Shown in pieces: positions 13,701 to 25,362 of a stretch of 64,000 nucleotides of DNA. Origin of the DNA: Vermamoeba vermiformis (taxonomy: Eukaryota > Tubulinea > Echinamoebida); assembly GCA_045837725.1 (NCBI GenBank), contig JBEWZL010000260.1:248001-312000 (forward strand), written 5' to 3'. Both the position numbers and the translations under genes were made by a program. The notes under the pieces are model-generated. The model was not told the DNA's origin, made no database searches, and saw only the letters and a program-made list of their open reading frames with translations. How positions within the stretch are numbered: position 1 is the first letter of the stretch; each line of letters begins with the position of its first letter.

Positions 13701-14263
13701 ATGCGCTCTTGAGGTAACACGAGACGAACGAGAGTACATCCGACTTGCAAGCCTTACAATTTGCTTGAACATTTGCTTGGGGATCTTTAAATGTGGTGTT
13801 CTATTGCAGTGCGACGATCTGTACAGACGTAAAAATAAATTAGCCCTTGCAGCAAGAGGTGTATCGAATTGGCGGCGAAACGATAAATTATATATCAATT
13901 CAATTCGAATATAAGTAATACTTTCTCCGGACGAGGATACAGTGACGACCACCTTTTTGCCAGATGAGTTGGATCAAACTTGCGATTAGTCTGCTGTGAA
14001 TAAACAAATTAATACATGATTATTGCAAAAAATTAGATTAAATTGCGAGTACGATCATGTTCGTGGCAATTTGATTACCATCAATAAATCATAAATTGAA
14101 AAATTAATTAAAAAATAAAGAATAATTCTAATCGCTTTTTAAGATTTGGATCATAGCATTGTTGTTGCACTAGCTATTATTAAAATATTTTTCATACCAA
14201 GGCTGACTCTATTGCGCCACATCCGCGATCTTGTCTGTTCCGAAAGTGTCATTAGCAAGCATA
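10799..14263 (-). CDS. Unrecognised large helical protein, multi-exon
   Basis: I do not recognise this protein. Exons on the minus strand include FDPTHLAKRWSSLYPRPE (about 13.95 kb), CKACKSDVLSFVSCYLKSAS (a small Cys cluster), LHLQAIKKAIDLSSNLEVQ, MLDPPNANELLASGYGKSH, IPMTFIQFAKLFFDKYG, RLKIVKFYWTEEPNERWKRF, LRPFAVRPAYLWGFWQT, FLARIAVGHTTIAATHQDLQ, VPLTDEFISSRLESMIDF and a basic C-terminus (KPTKPAAPKTKTKMALTQLL). It looks soluble and mainly helical, about 900 residues, with no signal peptide or membrane segment. The C-terminal exon ends at 10799. The first exon is uncertain; a candidate ATG lies near 14263 (MVVCLLMTLSEQTRSRMWRN), followed by a ~200 bp intron. The 3' end lies 126 bp upstream of the start of the PA-like/7TM gene A. 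Confidence 0.6.
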
Positions 14264-14433
14264 CTACCATAAGCCTCCGACGAATATAAAAGAATAAATA
14301 TATAAGAGATACGTTACATGTTTCCACGAGGTATGTTTGCTCGTTGGTTTAACAAAGGGCAACTACGAGCAAAAACGGGTTAATGCTTTGTTCAAGAGTT
14401 GTTTATTAAATCAGTTCTAAAATAATAATCTAT

Positions 14434-17400
14434 TTAAATAAAGGCAATAATCGCTACGAGGGTCATTACACCTGGCACGAAGACAGCAGATCCTGAAACA
14501 GCTTGGGGGACAGTAGTTGAAGGAATCGAGCTAGGATTAGCAGTACTTGGTACTGAAGATGAAGGAGCAAGAGGGATATTAGACGAGTCATAGCGAGTGC
14601 CACGCACTTCTACACCAGTTGGAGCAGGCGTGATGTCTTTAATGACTGCATCGCCATAGTTGTTCAACAAGTCTCCCGTCACTTCAGCTTCAGTGGTGCT
14701 GTTCTTGAAGTCCTCGACCACAGCCCTGTGAAATGGGACGTTAGTTTGATTGCACAAAACGCAGCTGTCATGACACGTGTCAAACAGAATGTAAAGAGTT
14801 ACGTACTTGACAGCGTCTGCAGACGATAGTTCCTGTGAAGTGCTAGTGCCGTCTACAAGAATATTGTGTTAGATTGTAACGTAAGTGGCAAGTGTAGTCA
14901 CGTGGTGTCTTACTGGCAGGAGCCACAGTGACAGTAACGTCAAATCTGTTTTCATAAACTGTGCGCTTGGCTGGTATTGAGCCAGAGTTTTGGACGGAGA
15001 AGGTGCTCAATCGGTAAGTTGATAGGTTGTATCTGTGAATACTCCTGTTAGACCACACCAATAGTCGGTCAAGGAGTACGTACCTATTCGCAAAGTTTTC
15101 AGCCAATTGCACGCCATTGTCTCCAAGGTAATCAACCATCGCGAGAACAACAACGAATCCAGGAGCTAAAGGAAGCGATATTAGAACCATATGAAAGTCG
15201 ATTGAACCAACATACCTTCAGGGCACAACAACGGTGCAACGTTTGTCAGATCCACAGTCAAGTTGTACGAACCAAGAAGCCAACTGACTTGAGTCTCGCT
15301 ACTCGGCAAGGTAACGATGAAAGGTGACACGGGGTACGTTAAAGTTGAGCCAATTGAGAATGTTGTTGGTCTGGCACCCTGATAAAGCATTCAGAACTTG
15401 ATCACTCACGCTTAGCTCAATGTGTGAAACTTACTCCGTATTCGATAGGACTGAATGCGTTTGTTTCACCTTGACTAATCGTGTGTGCAACACGATCTTC
15501 GTTGATGAAACTGAAGTGGAGTGTGTTGCCTTCTTGCACTGGTTCAACGCAATCGAGGACAGGGATCACATTCGGCAAGCCACACACGCCGTTGTAGCCG
15601 ACCAATCCATTTGTACAGAGGCAATCTAAGTCACAGTTGGCACTACCATCACATTCCTCGTTGAGCTCGAGCAAGCCATTGCCGCAGAATGTGATAATTT
15701 GTCGCTTAATATGGTTGGTCTCGGGGTCTTTGGCGACCACGAGAATGTCGGAGCCAGTCAATGGAAGGAAACGGTAGTACGATAGAAATTGAGTAGTAGA
15801 TAGTTATATTAATTATCGGATTAATCCGTATTGGAATAATTTTCTCTAAGTCAAACTATTTCGACAAATTTAATAAAAACATATAATAATTAACTCATCA
15901 AAGATGAAAAATAATTTTATTTTTTGATTAGGCCAAAACATCCTAAGAAGCGAAATCCTATCATTCTCCTTTGGCAAGTAGTCCTGTTCTGAAGCCTCCA
16001 AACTCCTCCAAATTAGTCTGAGAGACGGCCAAACGCGCCCTCAACATAGGAACGCGCCCATGAGCACCATATCTATCTAAAAAAAATAAAAGCTACACCT
16101 CAAAGCTACAAAACCGCAATACTAATAATGATACTACGACACCACACGATTTTTTACCTGCTACTCTTGACATCTGAGGGGACCGCCACGACCAAGTCTG
16201 CGACGAGTGGACCCCGGACACAGAAGGCAACTAAAATAATAAAATATACGATCGTACAAACGACACTCGGAGAGAAACGGGGGGCACTCAACGTCAAACT
16301 CCCTACCGCTACTGAGCAGGGGGAAAATTGACCATCCAGCCGCCGAAATGAAGAGAATATCTGCCGTCGGAGAACGGTGAAAACTAGACCTTCATTCCGT
16401 CGCTAACTGCAATCATGGCCGGGGAGGGAAACAAGACCTGCGGGATTACAGCGCCACTAGAGGACGCATATAGTATCGTAGGCACACGGAATAGCGACAT
16501 CACGACACGCCCGCCTTTCGCCCTAGTACCTCTCGACTCAGCTCGTCAAAGTCTTCGTCACCATCTTCGTATAGGGACTTGTGATGCCCCAAAGAAAGAA
16601 TAAACAAAGGCGAGCCAGGCACGAGAGAAGTTGTACGAACCAAGAAGCCAACTGACTTGTGTCTCGCTATTCGGCAAGGTAACGATGAACGGTGACACTG
16701 GGTACGTCAAAGTTGAGCCAATTGAGAATGTTGTTGGTCTGGCACCCTGATAAAGTATTCAGAACTTGGTCACTCGCACTGATCAATGTGTGAAACTTAC
16801 TCCGTATTCGATAGGACTGAATGCGTTTGTTTCACCTTGATTGATCGTGTGCACAACACGGTCTTCGTTGATGAAACTGAAGTGGAGTGTGTTGCCTCCT
16901 TGCACTGGTTCAACACAATCGAGAACAGGGATCACATTCGGCAAGCCACACACGCCGTTGTAGCCAAACAATCCATTCGAACAGAGGCAATCTGTGTCAC
17001 AGTTGGCTCCTCCTTCGCACTCCTCATTAAGTTCGAGCTGTCCGTTGCCACAGAATGTTAAAACTTGTCGCATAACATTGCCGGTAAAAGGGTCTTTTGC
17101 AACTGCGGCAATGTCGGAGCCACGAATCGAAACAAATTTGACTGTCGTCAGATTGGTAGGCACTATTCAATATAGGCTCTTATTAATAAATTACAAAATT
17201 AAACTTATTCGACAAAGTAGGTCTTACTTGTCAACCTTTCGCTCAGTGCAAATATTTGCGTTTCAATGTTAAATTCTGCCGTTTGATCTGTGTTGTATGT
17301 TTACATTAGCGTGCGTCAAAGTAAGTCTATATAGTTGCCGTACATATGAGATGTTCAGAGTTGTCTGTAGCGTTATTGGACTTGAACGCCATTAGCACAC

Positions 17401-18622
17401 TTGTGCTGGTCAATCCCAAAACTGCAGACGAAGAGTACGATATATCACTGGTATTGAGTGCCATAGGTCCCAATGTGAAGACGCCAAATGAGCTCGGCGA
17501 GTAGTAATCTTAAAAAGATAATAAGTTAGATTCTTGTCGACAAGAATCCGGCCATTTTTTTTTGCACTTACAGTAGATTGGGTTACCAAAAGTATACAAT
17601 ACGATAACATTACGACCAACGTTGCCTAGTAAGCTAATAGCAGGGCCTGTCATCAGCGTGCCGTCCAATGGACCAGTGTTGACCGTCTGTGACATCCCGC
17701 CCATGTACAATGTGCCCAGGACAATATTCGTGTCGAGCTTATTTAAAACAAAATACGACTCTGTACGGTCTTGATTTGTAACAGCAACGGCGTCGGCTGC
17801 GGCAACCTACGAAATTTCATTATTTTTTGGTGATCACAGTTCTAGGACCTAGAACTTACGAGCGATTGAAGACAACCATCATATATTAATGTCTGAAATA
17901 TATCTCTAAACGCAGTTGCAATGCAAAGGTCGCTGCTGTAATAAATAACTGCAAAACTTTTGTCGGCGAAGCCTACCAACTCAATGTCGCCCTAATTTTT
18001 TGTTAATAAACGTACGTCGTGCAAATTAAAAATTCTTCAGCTCACTTGTAGTGACGCAGCTTTATAGCCGTCAACTTGAAACGAAAATCCGATAGGCGAG
18101 CCATCAGACGCAAATCTCCTCGCTCTAATCATCGGAGCAGAGTTCCAGCGATAAGTTATAAGAAATCTATAATACTTTAATAAGTACGATAATTTTATTA
18201 ATAAATTTTACTTACGTATCATCGGGGAATACCACAACGTTGGGAGAAGAAAATGTATTTGCCCCAAGTTCCGGATCAGGATCAAACTCCGAAACAGCAA
18301 CTGATCTATTAGCGTGGAATATTTGACCAGCTACTCGAGGGATAGAACTTTGATCAAGCACTGAGTAAACAATAACATAACGACCATCTGAAAATGCAGC
18401 AGCGTGAACGAGGGTATTTTGTAAAGGGGTTGGGTTTCCAGGCTGAACATTGATTTGCGTCCATTCACTTTTAATACTAGGTTGGCCAGAGGCTGAAAAA
18501 ATATGTCAATACGAGCGTCAAAAAGGATTAAAGACTTTCTTTTCGATCGGAAAAACTAAAGAAATTCTCGTACCAATGCTCAATATTAGAGCTATAATTA
18601 AAGTGTGCAATAGTAGCTGCAT
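14434..18622 (-). CDS. Secreted cell-surface protein: propeller-like repeats, Cys-rich module, GPI-type tail; interrupted
   Basis: The start at 18622 opens a signal peptide (MQLLLHTLIIALILSIG). Following exons (18.45-17.4 kb) read as beta-rich repeats typical of surface propeller proteins: HAAAFSDGRYVIVYSVL, FLITYRWNSAPMIRARRF, GFADKSFAVIYYSSDLC, VGRNVIVLYTFGNPIY. A Cys-rich module follows (FCGNG.LELNEEC, DCLC.NGL.GYNGVCGLP), like DUF4215 / Myxococcus Cys-rich repeats. The module and the next exon occur twice, at 16630-17160 and 15258-15780. Only the downstream copy continues into the 3' exons (APGFVVVLAMVDYLGDNGV, RFDVTVTVAPAS) and a Ser/Thr/Pro stalk ending SGSAVFVPGVMTLVAIIAFI, a plausible GPI signal. 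The upstream copy stops at an insert (15.88-16.63 kb). Whether splicing skips the insert or the locus is now two partial genes cannot be told from sequence. Ectodomain style resembles the neighbouring receptor kinase. Confidence 0.6.
14771..14782. repeat. TGACACGTGTCA palindrome
   Basis: Perfect 12-base palindrome with a CACGTG core, in an intron of the surface-protein gene. Confidence 0.85.
15258..15875 (-). repeat. Direct internal duplication, copy 1 (exons of the surface protein)
   Basis: Same-orientation copy of the segment at 16630-17215. Exon portions match closely by eye, with only a few differences per 100 bases. The match runs through the Cys-rich exon and into the following intron (a shared ...TTCGACAAA... 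stretch near 15865 and 17210). It begins abruptly at AGTTGTACGAACCAAGAAGC. Confidence 0.85.
15880..16628. other. ~750 bp insert of different base composition between the two duplicate copies
   Basis: Base composition and word use differ from the surrounding gene: richer in GC and CpG (CGACGAGTGGACCCCGGAC, AACGGGGGGCACTCAACG) and nearly lacking the GATC-rich words common elsewhere. No convincing reading frame, terminal inverted repeat, poly-A tail or known mobile-element protein is visible. Short open frames (16128-16331, 16415-16603) show no domain. It could be a piece of an unknown mobile element or foreign filler captured during the duplication. Confidence 0.5.
16630..17215 (-). repeat. Direct internal duplication, copy 2
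   Basis: Partner of 15258-15875. This copy keeps the link to the upstream (5') exons of the surface-protein gene through PTNLTTVKFVSIRGSDI, while copy 1 keeps the link to the 3' exons. That arrangement is what a tandem duplication inside one gene produces. Confidence 0.85.
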
Positions 18623-18843
18623 TATAGTTGTGACTATTATCGTCGATCGACAATGTTTTGTCGTAAAATTGAAAGTCCTGAACGATTGTAAAATGACAAA
18701 AAGTTCACAAAGTCCTGTCAACAATTTACGTGACAGTTAGGGGTACAATACAATTGAAGGGAAAGAGAATGAAATTCGAATTGTACGTACTCATAATCTA
18801 GACACGAAACTTGAGCATAGCATCATAAGTCGGATCCGATCGG

Positions 18844-21800
18844 TCAGATGCGATCAGCCAAAAATTCTACCACTTGTTCCATCGTCTAATATAATTATTG
18901 GTAATAACATTCTTATTAATTATTCTACACGTTACTTACCGGTCGTAACTCAGGATTGAATTTCCAACACATTTGCATTACCTCCCGCAACACTGAATCT
19001 ACATCCGTGCCAGAGACCTGTGGCGTGTACCCTTGGTCACGAATTCTAACTGCGACGTCAATTTGATCTTCTTCAAGGTGAGGTTCTTTTCCAGTTACAA
19101 TCTCGCTAACTGAGAGTTGCGTCAGATCAGCTCGGAAAATTTCATTAAAATTTTGCGCATCTCGCATACCGACAATGCCAAACGACCAGACATCTGACTT
19201 TGGACTATAAATACCGCTTCTAATACTTTCAGGGGCCTAAGAACAAAAGGGATGCTTAATATTTTGTTGGGTCCGGATCCTACTTTTACCATCCACCGAA
19301 TCGGTCCTAATGTCGTATTGGTCTGACCCTGGGCCGCTTCACCTTTAAGAACCCTAGACATACCAAAATCCTAAATATTACCATTATTATACCTTACCAA
19401 CGATAGTTTGACACGTGTCAACTAGTCAGTTGAAAACGAAATTGACTTACTGAAATCTTCGGCTTGCCTTCTTTTAGCTACAACAACGTTAAAATTTAAT
19501 CGCTAAAGTACGTTAAAATAATCATTTACCAGGATATTTCGAGCGGCCAAATCTCGATGAATGATTTTGTTCTCGTGCAAATGAACCAATCCCAGTGCAA
19601 TGCCAAGTACTAAAGCACGTTGTTCTGTTTGAATTAAACTCCTTCGTGCCAGTAATTTATCGAGACTGCCGCCCTCGCAGTATTCAAGTACAATATGCGG
19701 GTGATCCATGTTCATGCTTAACCCGTACGTATAAACTACGTTTGAGTGCTGTGGCAGTGCCCTAAATATTCTCATTAATATTACCGATTTAATATAATAC
19801 TCCTTACAGTGTCAATCTCGCCTCATTCATGAACGATTCAAGCGATCCAACAAGATTACTCATTTTGACCGCGACTGTAATCCCGTTCCATTCCCTAATA
19901 AGGCGTTAATATAATAAAGAACTAATAATCGTTCATACCCTAAACAAACTTTGCCAAAGCTGCCTGAGCCAATCTCTTTCATGATCGTAAGAGCCTGGTA
20001 CTGAATAAATCTCGTTTTGGCAAAGATTGGATCCAATGGTGTATAATTTGTGCCACTCTCATCGAAGTCACTTTTCTTCGATTTTTTGCGTTGGTCCTTC
20101 TTGAGCAAGAATACTAATAGAAAAATACCCACTCCAATAGCAGATCCACAAATTAAACCAACGGTCAAGCCGATGGTTAATGCACCATCGTCGGGCTTAG
20201 TACTTGCCTCAATAGTCTTATTCATATCACTCGCTAATGTAGGTGCCACTACTTGATCATTTATCGGTACTTCGCTTGGTGAAACCTGTACCATCGGTTC
20301 CAAAGTAGTGTTAGATACCGGCGGAAACTCAAATCCAGTCTGCAAACGAAAATGCTTAGAATACGTAAGACGGATTATATTACACTTACCCCATCATCAT
20401 AAACCCAATAGTCAATCCCAATATTAGTAGCAACCAATATAACCTTATCCCTGCATGAAATTGCGTGCACGGTTAACGCATTGACGACCGCACTCTTTGC
20501 AACCATTTTGAACCCATTGGTCGTATCCAGTAAGTACAGATTATATGTTACCGTGTCCCCACTGTGCATACTAACAACTAACGAAGTGTTCCCTATCACG
20601 CAGCTGTGTAGGGGCAGACTGCCAGTGGTGTCGCGTATGGGGTAATCAACGCCGATTTGATCGATCGTGTATCTCGTGCTATCTCCCTCAACAATGCAAT
20701 AGTAGCTCTGAAACACGCTCAGTATACTGTCTTTATATGTCTATGTATCTTATCTTACCCCGTTAACTATACTCGTGGATCCATCAGTTGTGACATCTTT
20801 GAAGCACGTAAAATAATGCGTAGAGTTTGCGCTGAACGTGGCAGCAGTGGAGCTAGTTATATTTTGCACTCTCGAACACGAGGTTGTGCATTTGTCAATT
20901 ACTGTTAAGAACGTATCTGGTGCGCTCGCGCGTAATGACATAGATAAGTAATACCCATCACCTTTTGAACATTAATTTAAATGGCTATAATAAACAAATA
21001 CGTACCCCCAGGGTCTAAATAAGACTCCCACGCACCAATAAATTGCATACCATCACTCGCAGCAGAATAAAAATAAGGCCCGAGAGAGGTTGCATTGACG
21101 CGACTCTCGATCGATGTCTAATTATTCAATTAGTATTGGAATTGTATCAATGTATTCAAGGACTCACCCCTGTATATAAAAATGTAATGATTTCATTATT
21201 AAACCATATGGCATAGCTCGGGCTGTACCAATTGTACGAGGATAACGAGGCCACTAACGTCTCATTCGATAACAAGATAACATTGTATAAGGTCGCGGAA
21301 TTCTATGATAATTATATTAATAAGTATAATATAAGTAATTTCTTCGGCTTACATAAAGGCCAGCAAATCCACAGATCGGTAGCCCTCGGATCACGGTAAC
21401 GTCATCGTGTCCTGCTCCATTAAGTATAGAAATTTCGTTCCTTAATTTCGTAGTATTAGATTTTATCTCCAGAGTGCTTATTTGCGATTCATAAGCGGAG
21501 TCCACGAGGCAGAGCAGATGGTGTAAATCCATCCACCGGCATTCCCATCAATGATAAATAAATCGCGCCTCTGTGAGGCAACAGAAATCGGTGCGTCAAC
21601 TAATGAAGCGTGATAAAAGCCTGCAATGGAATTAGCACGCAAAAAAATAATTAATTTGAAATTAAAAAGGAAGTTTCAAACGGCCGCAGCTGCAGCAAGA
21701 AGTCAATATTTTAGTTTGAATAATAAGAATATTATTATTAATTAAGTACGACTACATACTTGGCTGCGCAAATGCCCAAACGAAAAAAAAATAAATGCTA

Positions 21801-21856
21801 GTCACTAAAATCGCGCGGCACCGAGCTGATCTCATGGCAGCGTAGACATTATGCAT
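18844..21856 (-). CDS. Receptor protein kinase with tyrosine-kinase motifs, propeller-like ectodomain and one TM
   Basis: Start at 21856 with a hydrophobic leader (CRAILVTSIYFFFVWAFAQP). Ectodomain exons (21.7-20.4 kb) are beta-rich. A single TM (GLTVGLICGSAIGVGIFLLV, about 20.15 kb) is followed by a basic stop-transfer KKDQRKKSKK. Kinase motifs: GSGSFGKVCLG (Gly loop), NGITVAVKM (VAVK lysine), FMNEA (helix C Glu), HRDLAARNILV (catalytic loop with the tyrosine-kinase RDLAARN form), KISDFG, IRWMAPES, DVWSFGIV, EIVTGKEPH and CWKFNPELRP. The last exon gives TMEQVVEFLADRI and a stop at 18844-18846. A 60-base stop-free intron (about 19,188-19,129) must be removed to join SFGIV to VSEIVTG. All catalytic residues seem present. 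RDLAARN and WMAPE favour Tyr over Ser/Thr specificity, though TKL kinases of protists can share them. Confidence 0.85.
19409..19420. repeat. TGACACGTGTCA palindrome
   Basis: Same 12-base sequence, in an intron of the receptor kinase between the kinase-domain exons. Confidence 0.85.
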
Positions 21857-22436
21857 CCTCAGTTCAAAATTAATTTAAACATTGTTTGTTCTGTTCGTGT
21901 TTAGATCCGATTGAAAATTCTTACCGCGACAACATCTATGTGCCGACTATCAAAGAGGTGCTCATTGAAGTACAGTTCCCGAGTGTGTAACAAATAAATA
22001 AGCTGTTACAACAAAGAGATGTGTTGTTTATTATATAAAAGAGAGGAAATACTTTTGATTTTATTTTATTATCTTTAGTTATAATGTTCAACGGATGGGA
22101 ATAGCGAATCCGCGCAAAGTCTTCAACGGGTAATTTCTTACGTTACAGAGTGCTGGCTATTCAATGTTCCCGGTCAAGTACCCATTAAATCACAATGACG
22201 GATTTCAAGGAGGTCTGGGAAGAAAAAGATTCAGTTAGTAGTGAGTCTTCATCCCCGTCAATCCTTTTCAAATTCTTACTCACAGCGCAGTTTAGTAAGT
22301 TTAATCAATCTGTTCTTATCGAAGACCCGCGAAACGATATTTCAAAATGCGGATCTCAATATGTGTTCGAATCACATGAACGTATTCGTTATTTTTTCGA
22401 ACCGCAACACATTAACAACACAATACAACGAGGAAA
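21857..22436. other. Divergent intergenic region between receptor kinase and 7TM paralogue B
   Basis: About 580 bp with AT-rich stretches and no convincing gene. A short open frame at 22195-22470 overlaps the start of paralogue B and has no recognisable domain. It must hold the promoters of both flanking genes, but I see no clear core-promoter motif. Confidence 0.5.
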
Positions 22437-24310
22437 ATGCCCCGAACCTCAATACTATGTTATTTGTTAAGTGCACTGTTCATATCAGTGGTTCGTGCCG
22501 AAGTTCAGGTTCTCTCAGGCAGTCAGAATGGCACTGCCATAAAAAGCGCAGAGTTTTATAAAAAAGGTATTGGATAATACATATCAATGTGTATTAATAA
22601 TGTTCAGCCTCATAGTTTCCAATTAAGTATGTGGATCTAACGGATCTTAATTTTTTATGAAAGGTGACGACTTTACACAAGTATTTGAACCAATTTCAGG
22701 CTTATTGGTTGATTCAACGTCTATAGAAGTCGGTAACAGAATTGTTTATCTTGCGGATGTGCCAAAAAGTCAGCTTTGGACGAGAATCTTCCAGCTTAAA
22801 TCAAGAGGCGCGATTGGCATTATTTTCGCTTCTATCTATCGTAAGTAATGTTTATACCATGATGTTATTAAATGAACACATTTGGAGTCAAAGTTTCGGG
22901 CGCAATTTTTTCAAAGCGCGGATTCAGGCGACAATCGGCACGAAAGAGCCGACGATCCGCGTGACAGGACTGTCAAATCGAATCACCGTATTAATGATAA
23001 TTACTATAGCGGTACCTGGGCAAGACTTTTGCACATGGACAGGTGAAGATGTGTCGCAGATTAACTTTCCAATTGCAACGGTGTATCAAGAAGACGTAAA
23101 ACAGCTTTACGCGGAATTGCTCACAGGACAAGAAATCCTTATTAACCTCACATCCGAGGGTGCGTAACAGCTTTTAAACATCAGCCGTATAAAATCATCG
23201 GACGGCGAAACTAACAATTTCTAAATTAGGAAACCCGTGGGCCGATGCTATCGAATCAGTAGCAGTTATTGTCGTATATCGAGTAATTCTCGGAGGTTTC
23301 GCCTTATCTCTTGCGATTTTTGGTTCATATAAGCTGGCTGTATTTATCAAGCATCAAGGCTCCAAGTTCAACATTCCGCAACTCGTCTTAGGACTCGAAA
23401 TCATTGCTAACCTCTGTAAGTAAATTTCATCATAATAGCCTGCAATGAGACTTACCACTGTTAATATGAAGGGCGAGTGATGTATTTGGTAGTAGATCCA
23501 TTAGGCTGTAGCTTCGTGTACGGATCTGCAGTGAACAGTTTTACAGACACAGTGAGTATTCCGTACCCTACTTCCACCTTCGTGTTGATATCGTTCTATT
23601 GGTACGTCTCCTCATATTGATTTTGCAGCAAGACAAAGTCGTAACGTGCCACTATTTGACATCTTTTGACAGGTACGAAATAGTCACTGACGCTTCGATA
23701 ACAATTTATCCGTTCTTGAATCGACTGCAAATTCCGTTCTTCGTGATCACGTTCTTACTGATCGCTATGGATATGACTCTTAGCTTGCTTGGATTTTACT
23801 TGGAGTTCTCGACTACGACACCAACATCCATCATCTACCTTGTCATTAGCGTCGCAGTATTGGCCTTTTACATAGTAACGTTAGTCAAAGTCATGGGTAG
23901 AATGCGATTATCAAAAGAAGTGCGAGGAGAATCCAAGAAATTCCGCCGATTAACGAATGTCAGTAGATCTACAACACTACCAACCCTTTCGTATTAATAT
24001 TAACCTATTCAGTATATAACAGGTCAATACGAAGATGATTCTTAATGCTGTTGGAAGACTGTGCGTTATTATCGTTGCCATTGCTTACGTCTTTCCTTCC
24101 GTGAACCGACAGCCAGTTCCTTTCGTGATTGGCTGGGCATTCTTATACTTGACGCTGAACGTAGATTCATTAATGAGATTAATATTGTTTGAGGTTCCTA
24201 AAGGTTCTTCAGGATCCTCGAGCAAAAGTAAGCCAACCGGATCTTTGACAGAAACGAAGGTGACGCGGAACTCTAGCCCTTCACTTGTTCAAAGCACTAT
24301 AGAAATGTAA
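22437..24310 (+). CDS. PA-like domain / seven-transmembrane protein, paralogue B
   Basis: The ATG at 22437 begins a signal peptide (MPRTSILCYLLSALFISVVR) running into VQVLSGSQNGTAIKSAEFYK. The second exon holds NRIVYLADVPKSQLWTRIFQ...RGAIGIIFAS, the PA-like core. Then VPGQDFCTWTGEDVSQINFP and EILINLTSEG. Membrane exons: VVYRVILGGFALSLAIFGSY-like first TM, NIPQLVLGLEIIANL, YLVVDPLGCSFVYGSAVN, STFVLISFYW, FFVITFLLIAMDMTLSLLGF, SIIYLVISVAVLAFYIVTLV, GRLCVIIVAIAYVFPSVNRQ, TLNVDSLMRLILF. Basic loop GRMRLSKEVRGESKKFRR before TM6; Ser/Thr-rich tail to 24310. Gene order and intron positions match C and D, pointing to tandem duplication. Function unknown; a receptor role is inferred only from topology. 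Confidence 0.8.
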
Positions 24311-24492
24311 ATTATTAGCGCCAGTAAAAATTTCTATTTTTGGAATTGGAGTATTTTTAGATTTATTCCGAATCTTTGACAGGCCCATAACGAAGATTTG
24401 TTATCTGGTCTTGATAATTTTTATTTGATTCTCTGTTCGACCATAACTCCACTACTCAACAAAATTATCTTACGAAACGAACCAGCCATAAA

Positions 24493-25362
24493 ATGGTAAG
24501 ATTTCGAAAAATTAATTGAATAAAATCTAAATTTCCAACGGTCACTTTCAATCATATTCAATTAGCCGAAAAATGATTATAATTAATTTTATTATAGGGA
24601 GGAGCGCAAGGAAAATTAGCTAAGCTGAAAGATGAAGCCCAAAAAATGGACAAGACCAACTACCGGCTCACCGTTGCGCAACTATGGACCGCTTATGACA
24701 AGAATAATGATGGTGTATTAACTATTGATGAAGCAAAATTATTTGCTAAAGATCTGCTTGAAAATATGGCGAAGAGACTCAACCGCGACTTCGATCTATT
24801 CATTAAAAGCGTCTTTAAGCATAAGGACGTTGCTGATGCGGTCGATTTGTTGGTCAAAGAAATGGATACAGATCACGATGGTCGGATCACGCATGACGAG
24901 TTTGATAGGCAATTAGGAAAATTCATTGGAGACGATGATAAAGCGATTGCCGTATCATTATTAGGGCCCGAAAGACAATCCATAATTGAAGATATTCAAT
25001 CTTCGGTATGTAACTGTATCACTTTACGAACGCGCTGCGAAATCTACTTTGATCTGATCTTCCGTTAGATCCACAAGGAGATGAATTCAACCATTGATCA
25101 TATGCTTAAGGACATTCTGCCTATCGTTTATAACGATGTCAAGGCCCTAATCATGAAAGATGTCCAACCGATGCTCGATCAAGCGCAGGTCAAGATGGAA
25201 GTCTACAACCGTAAAGCCGACGAGCTTAAGGACAAGGCTATTGAAATCGAGCATAAAGTACAAGCTGCTTATCATAATAACAAATGGCTTATGTATCCCG
25301 TCGCCTTATTGTTGGTGATCCCTTACCTTGCGATGATCAAGTATATTCTATTAGTCTGGTAA
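24493..25362 (+). CDS. Tail-anchored two-EF-hand calcium-binding protein
   Basis: The first exon appears to be just the start codon (ATG at 24493, donor GTAAGA directly after). The next exon begins GGAQGKLAKLKDEAQKMD after an acceptor near 24597, giving the N-terminus MGGAQGKL, which has the Gly-2 needed for N-myristoylation but lacks Ser/Thr at position 6. Two canonical EF loops are visible: DKNNDGVLTIDE and DTDHDGRITHDE, each with acidic residues at positions 1 and 12. After an intron near 25005-25067, the C-terminal half is amphipathic/coiled (VQPMLDQAQVKMEVYNRKAD) and ends in one hydrophobic helix (YPVALLLVIPYLAMIKYILL) three residues before the stop, as in tail-anchored proteins. About 250 residues. 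I do not recognise an orthologue. The start choice rests on the first-exon reading. Confidence 0.75.

Noticed and set aside
16128-16603. Short plus-strand open frames in the insert as genes
   Set aside because: No domain, no splice pattern and no codon bias like neighbouring genes.
15258-17215. Two ~600 bp direct repeats flanking an insert, as in an LTR element
   Set aside because: The repeats contain host exons and intron sequence of the surface-protein gene, and no element proteins lie between them. A tandem gene-segment duplication fits better.
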